DNA from: Paragorgia papillata
Lineage: Eukaryota > Cnidaria > Anthozoa > Scleralcyonacea > Coralliidae
Assembly (NCBI GenBank): GCA_035771165.1
Contig: JAWNZC010000351.1
Location: 6,301,001 to 6,365,000 of the forward strand
DNA length: 64,000 nucleotides
Direction: 5' to 3'
Shown: positions 48,901 to 60,900 of the stretch, in pieces
How positions within the stretch are numbered: the stretch's first letter is position 1
Layout of the letters: the number at the start of each line of letters is the position of its first letter
Made by a program: the position numbers and the translations under genes
The notes under the pieces: model-generated
What the model saw: only the letters and a program-made list of their open reading frames with translations
Told to the model about the DNA's origin: nothing
Databases searched by the model: none

Positions 48901-51900
48901 AATAGCAAATTTCCCAAAAGAAAGAATATCTATACATATCTTCAAAGAACGTCTGAAGAAAACCTGGAGAAGTTTAAAGCTGTTCTTTGTACTTGTTGAG
49001 TCTGGTGTATTTGTTTATATTCAGAAATTACGAAGACAAAGTCAAAGTGTTTTGGTAAGTCTTTTTGCCTTTTGCAAGTTTCGAGTTTGGCATTTCGTAT
49101 TTTAAAAGTATTTGGTATATAACAAAACGCTTTTTAACAAAAAACGCTTTTTAACAAAAAACGCTTTTTAACAAAAAACGCTTTTTAACAAAAAACGCTT
49201 TTTAACAAAAAACGCTTTTTAACAAAAAACGCTTTTTAACAAAAAACGCTTTTTAACAAAACGCAGGCGTCAATGTCACCCTCGGGCTAAAGCCCTCGGG
49301 TGATATTGAAGCCTTCAGGTCCGTAAAACTCGGCGTTTCCCTCGGCGCCAGTCAACAAGTGTATAATAGTGTAATAGGTGTGAAAATATTTTCCCAAGTT
49401 GCTACAAGCATACCACGAGCTTGTTTTTCTCTGTACTGTAGTAATTATATCTTGTAATCAGATGTAGAAAAATGTACCCTTCCTTCTTTTCATTCATCCA
49501 TGCATGCATGCATCCATCCTTCCCTCCCTCCCTCCCTCCCTCCCTGGAAAGAGCTGGTCACGTGAGTCCAAAAATTCCTGGATTATTTTATCACTTAGGT
49601 TATTCGCCCATGGGTATGAAGTTGCCGTCCATTCATCCCTGTTTGAAAAATACTCTGCAACTAAAACAAACAAAATGTACGTACCTAGAGTTTTCGATGC
49701 AAACTGAATCATTGCACTTTGCAAGCGATCTGGTCGAAGTGCCTGTACAGAAAGAAGCTGCTGAAAGAGACTGGTCTTCTTCAAAACCGACGGCGGAAAT
49801 TCTTGTTCGCATTGTGAACTTCGCGAAAAAGACGACCAAAGACTTGAATTATTCAAATCTAATGATCCGTAGAGATTTCCAAAAACGCTCTAAAAAATTA
49901 ACGAAGACATCATTAATATAATATCGCAAACGCTGTGATTTGATTGGCTACTTTACTCGTTATCTATTCGTCATTATACAATACCCTAGTTGCTATGCGT
50001 GTTTTCATTGGTTGTTGCCCATGATCTATTAGAGGACAGACACATGGTCACGTCAGATCACGTCAGCTGACTTGCCTTTTTCCTTCTTCATGCCTCAAAA
50101 TCCGGCACGAGTTTCGACAAAGACCTTTTAAATTTTTATTGCATAAAACAAATAGATTCCATTTTTTTGTTGTCTGTTCAGTTATAGATGCACAGAGGAC
50201 GTCACAACGTGGTAAGAACATCAGTGACCCACTCGACTGCGTCTCGTGGGCCACTTTTTTGTTCTTACCACGTTGTGACGTCATCTGTGCATCTATAACT
50301 GAACAGACAACGGCAAAATGGAATCTATTTGTTAAATAGATAGCGAGTAGAAAGTTGAGTACCAGGACCTACGCGGTCAAGCAGTAAGACAACATAGAAA
50401 CAGCCTGGTACCCAGGCCTCTCTTTTTAACGTCGAGCGGCAGACCGAATTGTGAGAGGCCTGGAATAAAATGTTTTGCCTGGCCCCAAATCTGGCCCCAA
50501 AACTGGCCCCAAATTATACAGGCACCAAACGGCCGTTTGGCGGAAAACCAAAGCAGATAACACTCACGCCGATCTGCACAATTCTTTATAACATCATATA
50601 GCAAGGTTGGTCTACTGCCGAAACGTTAAAAAGCATATTTCGATTTGTATAAATGTGTTTCAACACAATCACTTCCTACGCCGAACACTACTTTATAAAG
50701 CCTCGTATGTGACAACCTTTTAACGTAATGTAAAACAAAGAAACCTACTCGTTTGCTGTCTGCTCTCAAGAAGAAGTTTGGTTAAGTGCCCTCGTTCATA
50801 AAGATTAAAGAATCCGAGCTCCAGCAGGATTCATGATAGATAAAGATGAACATTTTCCGCTAGTCCTCTTGCTCGATCCCTATTCTGTGACGTCACCAAA
50901 ATACGTTCGAGAGAAAAGAGGACTAGGAACTAGTCTGACATAGAAACGCCAAAGAGCAGAGTATTTGTATTACCTCGTTCTCCTTGGTAGAAACAATATT
51001 TATGCTTCGTTTGTTTTTTTCCCAAAGAACTAAGGTACACAAGTTAGTTTCTACTAAAACAAATTAGATTATTCGCTCATAATTTTCATGAAATATAATA
51101 TAATAGTTACTATTACCTCATAGAAATTTCAAGCTCATAATCTAATTATTAAACAAGACACCTGGGTCAGCCGTTCACTCGGGCTACTGGCAAAGTGCAG
51201 AGATCTCCTCCGCAGAGTGGGAGTGGGCCAAGGAAGGTCAGATCGAAGGCTGAATGTGACCGCATACTTCAAAGTGGTGAACATATTTACGATCAAGACA
51301 GTTGTCAGCCACATCTGATCGCTATTAAACTATAAAGTCAGCCAGTCAGTTTCGAAATCTACCAACAGCGTGCAAGAACACCTTGATCAAAAGCAAAGCT
51401 GTTCAACTTTTTGTCCAACTCCAAAAGCGAAAGGAGCAAAGAACTTACAACATGCCTCACGGCCTCACTCCATCACACGGTTAACAACTCACCGGAAGTA
51501 TGAATAGTAACGGAAGTAAAATGTGCAAAAATACAAATTTGTGACGCGACAAAAAAACTAAAAAAAGACACAGAAACTGAGCCGAAACTTAGAATCGGCC
51601 ATAGGTAGCCCAAGTAATAAACATTTAAAATCTTTGCCCTTCTCTCCCAGTCTATAGACAATGTTTAGATGCTATCTACGGGGCCAACGAGAATTAATTA
51701 GGAACAAAATGAACACAAACTGTAACAGTGACAGGATATAAATAGAGTAACAGAAACAGTGTTACAACTTTAATGTTCTTTATTGCCGAACGCAACCGCA
51801 CTAGGTTTTTGTTTCTACTGATTGGTTTTTATTCGTTATCGATCTTGTCCACTCCACTTTCCTTTCTACTTTAGTTCTTCTTTAAAAGTAATATTTGGCA

Positions 51901-54900
51901 TTTCACTCGAGTAAACTGGATATACTAGGTAATTTTGGTGAAGGAAAATTTCGAGAGTAGATATATACATTATAAGACCAAACCAGGACCAGTTGCGAAA
52001 AATGCAACATCAAGTCCCTCCGGCTAGGAATTGAACCCGCGACCCTGCAATGCCAGTGCCGTGCTCTGACCACTGAGCTACGGAAGCCGTTGCCAAGAGC
52101 TTGGCCACGAGTTCTGTGGATATAACATGGTAATGCCGGGAGTAGAATTGGGTATGTTACAAGTAATATTTGGCATTTCACTCGATTAAACTGGATGTGC
52201 TAGGTAATTTTGGTGAAGGAAAATTTCGAGTGTAGAATATACCAAGATAATATACATTATAAGATACATCATAGGACCAGTTGCGAAAAATGCAACATCA
52301 ATGCCTTCCGGCTAAGAATTTAAATTCTTCTTTAAAGTGTATATAACCCGGAAATTAAATTTGTCTTATTTGAAAGAACACTTAAAATGACAGAGTAACT
52401 TATTTTGTAGAGTTTCGTTTACTTGCTTCGTTTTTGAGATATTTCAGTTTGTTTGATATGCAAATTTAACAAAATGACGTCACACCTGCATAATGACTTA
52501 TCGAAGCATGTTATATATCTCTGCTAACATCAAACAAAATCACTTTACAATTTACATGCTTGTTGTTCTGGGAGGAACACATGCACATGATTTCTTAAAA
52601 ATTAAAAAATTAAATTAAAAATTGCTAAATAATTCCCATACACAAAACAGACAATCCTGAATTATTTACTAACTATAGACCTATTTCACTACTTCCAAAT
52701 TTCTCTAAATTTTTTGAAAAGGTTATGCACAATTGCATAACTAAATTTATAGAATTATTTGATATTTTATACTCTCGACAATTTGGATTTCGAAAAAAAC
52801 ACTCTACGGTTTTATCACTTATTCATCTAATTATTAATAAAATATCTACATCTATAGACCAAAAAGAAATTACTGTCGGTGTTTTTTTGGACCTTTCTAA
52901 AGCGTTTGATATTCTAAACCACGAAATTATGTTTGCAAAACTAGAACATTATGGTATCCGTGGCGTAGCTCTGCAATGGCTTAAGAGCTATTTTTCTAAT
53001 CGTAAACAATTTGTACAAATTAATGAAACCAGTTCCTCCGAGCAGATTATAAGATGCGGTGTAGTACCTCAAGGTTCTATATTAGGCCCTTTATTCTTTT
53101 TACTTTATATTAATGATCTACCTTGAATGCTACGAGAATGGCAGAGTCTTTTTGCTTTTTGCTTTTTGCAGATAACACTAGCATTTTGTATTCTCATTCA
53201 GATCCAAAACAACTAATTTCTGTATTAAACACCGAATTATTTAGTATTGACAATTGGATGAAATCCAATAAGCTTTCCGTTAATATAAAAAAAACAAGGT
53301 ATATTATTTTCAAACCAAAACAAAAGTTAATCAGTTGATTTCTGACAATCAATGCCTTACACAAGAGCAAGTTGTGAAATTTCTGGGTATTTATATAGAT
53401 GAGAACCTTACATAGAAATCTCACATCAACTACGTATATGCAAAAAAATATCAAGATTTATTGGAATAATTTATAGATCTCGTTTCGAATTATCTACTAA
53501 GACAAAATTATCTCTATATTACACTCTGATTTATCCTTAACATATGTCACTAGTTTAAATAGAATTCTTCTTCTTCAGAAACGAGTGGTGCGTGCCATAA
53601 CGAATTCAGATTACCGAGCCCATTCAGCACCCTTATTTATATATCCACTTAAAAATTCTAGATATCTATAAAGTAAATTCATTCCATGTTGATAAATGTA
53701 TGTTTTTATATCACCATCGTTTGCTATCCTCGTTTTTCCTTGATTTATTTTTAACTAATAGTCAAGTACATAATTATAATACCAGATATGCAGCAGATAA
53801 CCGGTCCTACACTTGTCGTACAAATATCAAACAATTCACAATTCTTCACTTAGGTCCAAAAATTTGGAATTCTCTACCATCTTCAGTTACCTACTCAGTT
53901 ACTATATTCTCCTTCAAAAAGAAACTTATTCAGTTCCTACTTAATGGGTGAATATATCTGAATTCGTTATATTTGCATACACCTTTCGTTTATAAACAAT
54001 CTAAAAATAATATTAAATCTATACGAGGGGACCTCTTCTAAAAAAGCCTAATGGTTTCATGAGGTCCTCTTGCCATTTATCTTCTAAAATGCAATGTTAT
54101 ATATATATATATATATATGATATTAGGTGTTTACTACGAGTGACGAACCATACCGGACAAGCAGAGAAAACTCCACCTGGCCCGGCAGGGACTCGAACCC
54201 GCGACCTTCGGTTCACCAGTCCGACACTCTACCGACTGAGCTACAGGTCAAGTTGGGAGCTGGTGGTCGAATGATGGTACTTGGGTTATTTGATATTTCG
54301 AAACAGATACTAGTTTCTTCAATATCTAGACATTAGTCTTTATACATATAGATTTAGAACAATTACTATGGGACAATGAACTCGGGTGGAGAATAATGAT
54401 ATTAGGTGTTTACTCCGAGTGACGAATCTATATGTATAAGTGTTTACTCCGAGTGACGAATCTATATGTATATGTATAAAGACTAATGTCTAGATATTGA
54501 AGAAAGTAGTATCTGTTTCGAAATATCAAATAACCCAAGTACCATCATTCGACCACCAGCTCCCAACTCGGACTGGTGAACCGAAGGTCGCGGGTTCGAG
54601 TCCCAGCCGGAGTTTTCTCTGCTTGTCCGGTATGGTTCGTCACTCGGAGTAAACACCTAATATCATTATTCTCCACCGAGTTCATTGTCCCATAGTAATT
54701 GTTCTAAATATATATATATATATATATATATATTCAAACAAACAAAGTGTTGTTCGCGAAATGTCGAAAAGTGCTCAATACCGTAAAGATAGAGCATATA
54801 GAATATACTATAAGTGGGCTTACCTCAAATGTTGATGGTCGCTACTGTCAGTTTCACGCTGGGCGATCTTCAGGCGGCTGAAGATTTTCGATTCGGCGCT

Positions 54901-55005
54901 GTCTTAAATAGGTTGAGTTTCTTACGTCATTGCTAATGGGTGTGTGGGTTGATGGCACGCTTCTGGGTGTGTGGGTTGATGGCGGTGTGTGGGTTGATGG
55001 CGGTG

Positions 55006-55042
<37 letters not shown>

Positions 55043-55086
55043 TTATATTATTTATTATATTATTTATTATTATTTGGCGAATAAAA

Positions 55087-55121
<35 letters not shown>

Positions 55122-55465
55122 GTGATTTCGTTTGATAACAGCAGAGATATATAACCTTCGTCAATAAGTCATTATGCACGTGTGACGTCATTTTGTGAAG
55201 TTTGCATTTTAAACAAACTGAAATATTTCAAAAACGAAGCAAGTAAATGAAAATCTAAGAAATAACTTACTCTGTCATTTTAAGTGTTCTTTCAAATAAG
55301 ACAAACTTAATTTTCGTGTCATATACACTTTAATCCTTTCACAGGCATGCGGTCAGACAATCCTGTCACGACTTGTATGTTTTATGTCTATAATGCTAGA
55401 CAAGTTTTCCTCAGACTAAAATTTCAGACAATTTTACTCTATCCAATGGTAGACAATTTTACTCT

Positions 55466-55516
<51 letters not shown>

Positions 55517-57476
55517 TTGTTTGTACCAAAATGAAGTAATATATATTACAGTATTAGTGTATATTAGAGTAGGTACTATCTTCCTGAAATAATCATATAA
55601 GGGCTAGATGAATCAGGAATTTAATTAAAATCCTTAATCCTTTCAATCATAAAATACCATACCTTTAAGGCTCCAACAGCAGACATTCTGTCAGAATCAA
55701 TCCAGGAGGGCAGAGTATCGTTTAAATTTCTACTTGATTCCTACAAATAATAATAACAAAAGTATCAATTAAACACCCTGTTTGCATGTATAAATAATGC
55801 TAAAATAATGAAAAAAGGAATCCCTAACCTGGCGCTTAAACACGTCTGCCACGAGAAGACCAGTGAAGAATTCCCATTCCTGACAAAAAGATAATAATAA
55901 ACATATATTTAACAAATACAGCAGAGCAGAGCAGAGCAGAGCAGAGCAGAGCAGAGCAGAGCAGAGCAGAGCAGAGCAGAGTAGAGTAGAGTAGAGTAGA
56001 GTGCGGGACGGGACGGGACAGTACTGTACTGCACTGTACTGTACTGTACTGTACTGTACTGTACTGTACTGTACTGTTTAGGAATAGCTAATATGTTCTG
56101 TGAAGCAAATCACACAATCAGTTATGATTAATTATTAGTATAAATACACAGGTGATTATAGAAAATCGCGCGCGCTGATTGGTCGAGCAGCTTCGAACTA
56201 ATTCCCGATAATCACCTACAGCGTTTATTCAAAATGGCCGCCAGCCAATTTATCAATGCGACAGACGAGGAAATTTAAAAGAAAATGCTGTTCCTAAAAG
56301 TACGAAAGTGTGTATTTATACAAAAACAATTATTCACCTCAGGCTCAGTGAATATCGGTGAATAATTGTTACTTAAAGACTAGGATTGAACTCATGGTGC
56401 TACTGGCCTTAAAATCTTCTTTGCCGCCGGCCCTGAGAAGGCTTTGAAGACAAGAAAAATTGCTAAAAATCAAACTAGTATTTTGCATGTAAAAAATTGT
56501 AATATTAAGCGAAAATTGTGGTAACACCACGTTTGTTATTTATTGCTTAGCTTTCGAACTGTCGACTCAGCAGAGGAAATGCTAACATAATGCATGTTGG
56601 CTCACGTCAGATAAACAACACAGAAATCAGAATCATGATTCTGATAAAGAATGATTCTGGTTACTTAGTTGTTTCGTTTATAGGATGTGAGTCAACACCA
56701 TGTTGTACATAATCTTGTCAACAAATACTATGTTAATATATATTTACGTACGTTTTCTTGGAAAGCATCAGGATACATTCCATGGACCATGTGTAACGCA
56801 AACATCAACCTATCGGCCTATTAGTAAAATTTATTCAAAACGTAACACTAATTTTAAACATGAAACATACAAACAAACAAACAAACAAACAAACAAACAA
56901 ACAAACAAACAAACAAACAAACAAACAAACAAACAACAAACAAACAAACAAACAAACAAACAAACAAACAAACAAACAAACAAACAAACAAACAAACAAA
57001 CAAACAAACAAACAAACAAACAAACAAACAAACAAACAAACAAACAAACAAACAAACAAACAACAAAAAACAAACAAACAAACAAACAAACGATAATAAT
57101 GCAAAGATGACGTTAAAACAACGAATCAATGTGGGAAATTTTAATTGACACACTGCACTCATGGGTGTATCTGAAAACACAATAGAAAAAAACAAACAAG
57201 AATACAAAGCCGGGACTTCTTGGTTAATTGTGCGAGCACTACGTTACCACAAAACTGTGGATCCAAAAAAATTCAAAATAATAACGTATTTAACAAATTA
57301 CCTTAAACAGCGAGCGACAAACATACTCATAAACTAATGATTGTAACAATCCCATCAAAGTTTTGATACGTGATTCAGTTGTACAAGAATCCTAAAAGAG
57401 TAAGAAAGCGTTGACTGAAAAGATGAAAAATGTGAATTCATTTAGTTTGTGTGACAAGTGATCAAAATAGGGTTTT

Positions 57477-57539
<63 letters not shown>

Positions 57540-57927
57540 TACGAATAACCCAATCAAAAACAATAAGACTGAGAATAGCCAATCATGCGTTTTACGTTAA
57601 CGGATGGAATGGCGGCCAAGATTCTAAGTATAGTGGAGAGCAAATTCACTTTTTAAAGATAATTTAATTAATAGACAAAAAAATATTCTGATCTTATGAC
57701 CAGCTATAAAGTGTTACCATTCCATGCCAATAAAGAGCCTAAAACCGGCAAAGTTTTACTTATAACATCTCACCTATAGTGCATATTATGAAGCAATTTC
57801 AATGTTTGTTGTTGAAAGATTAAAGTCACACCAAGCTTTTGGCGTGAGTAGCTTACTAAACGTCTTTGAAAGAAGATATTGCGGTGCTGTTAGCAGCGCT
57901 TTATATTCTGCCTATGAGTTCGTTGTT

Positions 57928-57991
<64 letters not shown>

Positions 57992-60900
57992 TCGTTCGTT
58001 CGTTCGTTCGTTCGTTCGTTCGTTCGTTCGTTCGTTCATTCATTGGCACGGCACCGCCCTTAAGGACTGAGTATGATTTTCATATTTTGTCAGTGAATCT
58101 GTAACACAAGCTTTAGTAGTATTGCACGAGCTATATATGTCAAGGATCACGGATGTTCACACCTCTCGTAACCAGAAAATTATCTTATCTAGTATATCAC
58201 TTACATGAAAATAAAAATAAAAATTGTATTTCGCTTGTGCATCCATTTTCTGCAAGAGGAAGAAATGCGTCTCTTTCCTACAGAATTTAAAGATTAAGAA
58301 GAAAGTCGATCCTTTAGCGGCATCGTTCATTTATTTTACTACTTTGCTATTGTAGCATACGCCATACTCTTGTTAGCTTAAAGTGCCTATAAACTCAAAT
58401 AAGATATTACTGATATGGATTCTATGTAACGTGAATAGTTGAATGCCAAAATATTTTCTGACTTGAACTTCTATTTGTTGTTATACTGAGATTTGTATTT
58501 CCAAAATGTTAATGAGGACGACGTCAATGTAGGCATTTGTGTATATTTTTTCCCTTTTCTTATGATAAACCGCTTTACGATTTTGATGGGGAAAAAATGA
58601 TAAAATATAGAATATACTATTTAAGTACTCCATTATTAACATGTGAATTAGGTAATATTTCTGCTGTAACAGAACACTGCGTATTCAAATTATGCCTACA
58701 TAGGCGTCATCCTCATTACCATTTTGAAAATACAAACCTTAATATAACAACAAATAAAAGTTAAAATCAAAAAAATATTTTGGCATTCAACTATACACAT
58801 TAAATAAAATCATAGAATCCATATCCAGTAATATCATATTTGGGTTTATAAGCACTTTAACAGTAATGGAAAGAATTATAAAAAGTGACTTATTATCACA
58901 CCCCCCCCCCCCCCCCCCCCAATTTTCTTACACTATTAAGAACTGTTATGAACTATTACATTTGGACCAATACTTGAGCGTAGTATATAATTACAGTAAG
59001 TACTTTAAAAATTCTGGTACTGTAGCTTAATAAAAAATAATTAAGTATAGGTTAGTTACCGAACCCGAGGTAACTACGTCAGTTAACTTACGTAGTTACC
59101 GAGGTTGAGGTAACTATAAACCTACTAATTAGTTCAAGATCACAGAGGTTGCCTAAGAAAACTGAGATACTGACTTCGTTATCACAGAGGTTGTCTAAAA
59201 AATACTTCAGTCGCGATGATAAATCCTTTATCACATTCGTGACCATTGATTAACCCTTATTTTGCCAACCACGCTTAAATCAAGTTAATCAATTGCCCCG
59301 GGGTAATATATATTAGCCCGGGGCATCAACTTGATTTATGCGTGGTTGAGAGTAATCATTATAAATAAACAACCGCGGAACATCAAATAAAAACCGAGGT
59401 GATCATGAACTAAATTAGTTTAACTAATTAAAATTTTCAATCCTTATAAATGATTGTATGATGAAGACTGATAAAGTAAACGATAATTTGTGAAAACATT
59501 GACTCAGACAATCATCAGAGTGATAATACCATCTGAACGTCATATAAACAAAACAAAACTGATCAAGTCACGTAAGGTTATTAGATGGCGTAGTCACGTT
59601 TGTTATAATTACTTAAATTAATAATTTTAATTTAACTATTTTCTGAAAGGGCAGAACACCTGTTGTTTACAGAAAATTGTTTGATTTTTTTTAGGGTTAG
59701 CCCTCTTTACGAGATCCGGCTTAGGTTGCCAGACTAATCCATTTAATTTGGTTTATTTGAGAGGATGGCCAGCCCTCTTTGGCGAGATCTCGCTATTGAA
59801 CACCCAAGATCTCGCCTGGAAGTTTTCCATATAAGCGACGCTCAAAAGGGATCCTATATAAGAAGGGCTGAAAAATCCCCATGTAAATGCGACGTGAAAT
59901 CCAGCCCTCTTACTAGGGCTAACCTCCCAAGGTGGGCTGATCCTCTCCATATAAATACCCCCTTAACGTTGATTCTCAAGATAACGACTTCAATAAACTA
60001 ATGAAATGGCTTGTTTTTATAGGCGTTCAAAAAACTCCCAGCATAGACCACTTTCATAATGGCCACCAGTTTAAATATTCTTTTATGTGCATCTTAATGA
60101 GCCTTTCTGGCCTCGTTATGAAGCAAAGATTATTTTGAATTGCAGACTCACAAACGAGGCCAGAAAGGCTTATTAAGATGCACATAAAAGAATATTCAAA
60201 TTAGTCGCTATTATGAAAGTGGTCTACGGACGTGTTTTATAGAGTCAAAAACACTCGACTATCGTCCCGTGTCCTAACTAGAACTGCAGGTCTTCCCCAT
60301 TTTATATAGTGGTCATACTCCAACACATATTTAGCTACAGCAGATTCTTTCAACTGGGCTTTTGCGCAACAAGTCTTGACGTACAGACCAAGAATGCGAT
60401 AAACTCCCGGCTTCGATAAAGATCAGCCAACGTCCTCCTGGATTGCTCTAATGAAGGGCTTAGTCAAGAAATCAAAAGCTCGCCGAATAAATAGAAGGTG
60501 TTTCCACAAATTATTGTTTACTGATTTTAATTTACAAATTAAATTCTATAATAATTATCTACCTTATCCAAAGTGGTTTGGATGTTATGTGCATCATTAA
60601 GGGATTCTGTTATAGTTGTACTACTAGCTTTGGTTTTATTGAGTGAATCAAGCAATGCCTTGTTTTCAAGAATATTTCCTTCAGCATTGGCTAGAGTCTA
60701 TAAGAAAAATAAGAAGACAACATATTTACTATTATAAAATAAGGTGCCTTCTACGCACGCTCTGATTGGCTGGGCTTCGTGCATCTATAAGAGAACAGAG
60801 ATCATGAATGACGTAAAATGGCGTACGGTGGCGTAGAATGGCGTCAGCTGGCCGGAAAAGCCCGCCAAGTTCCAAAACTACCTCACCTTTAGCTTTATTT

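Larger units (their letters stand above)
52332..55333. mobile_element. Foldback MITE split open by later insertions
   Basis: Arm 52332-52505 (TTAAAGTGTATATAACCCGG...gcataatgactta) and arm 55160-55333 (...CATATACACTTTAA) are inverted copies. The 2.65 kb between holds a LINE fragment, two SINEs in opposite orientation and AT repeats, all inserted after the foldback. Confidence 0.75.

Noticed and set aside
49122..49265. CRISPR-like array
   Set aside because: 17-bp units abut without spacers, in a eukaryotic intron: a minisatellite.
56700..57207. Several ORFs of 80-136 codons on both strands
   Set aside because: Translations of the (AAAC)n tract; no conserved motif and dynein exons lie on either side.
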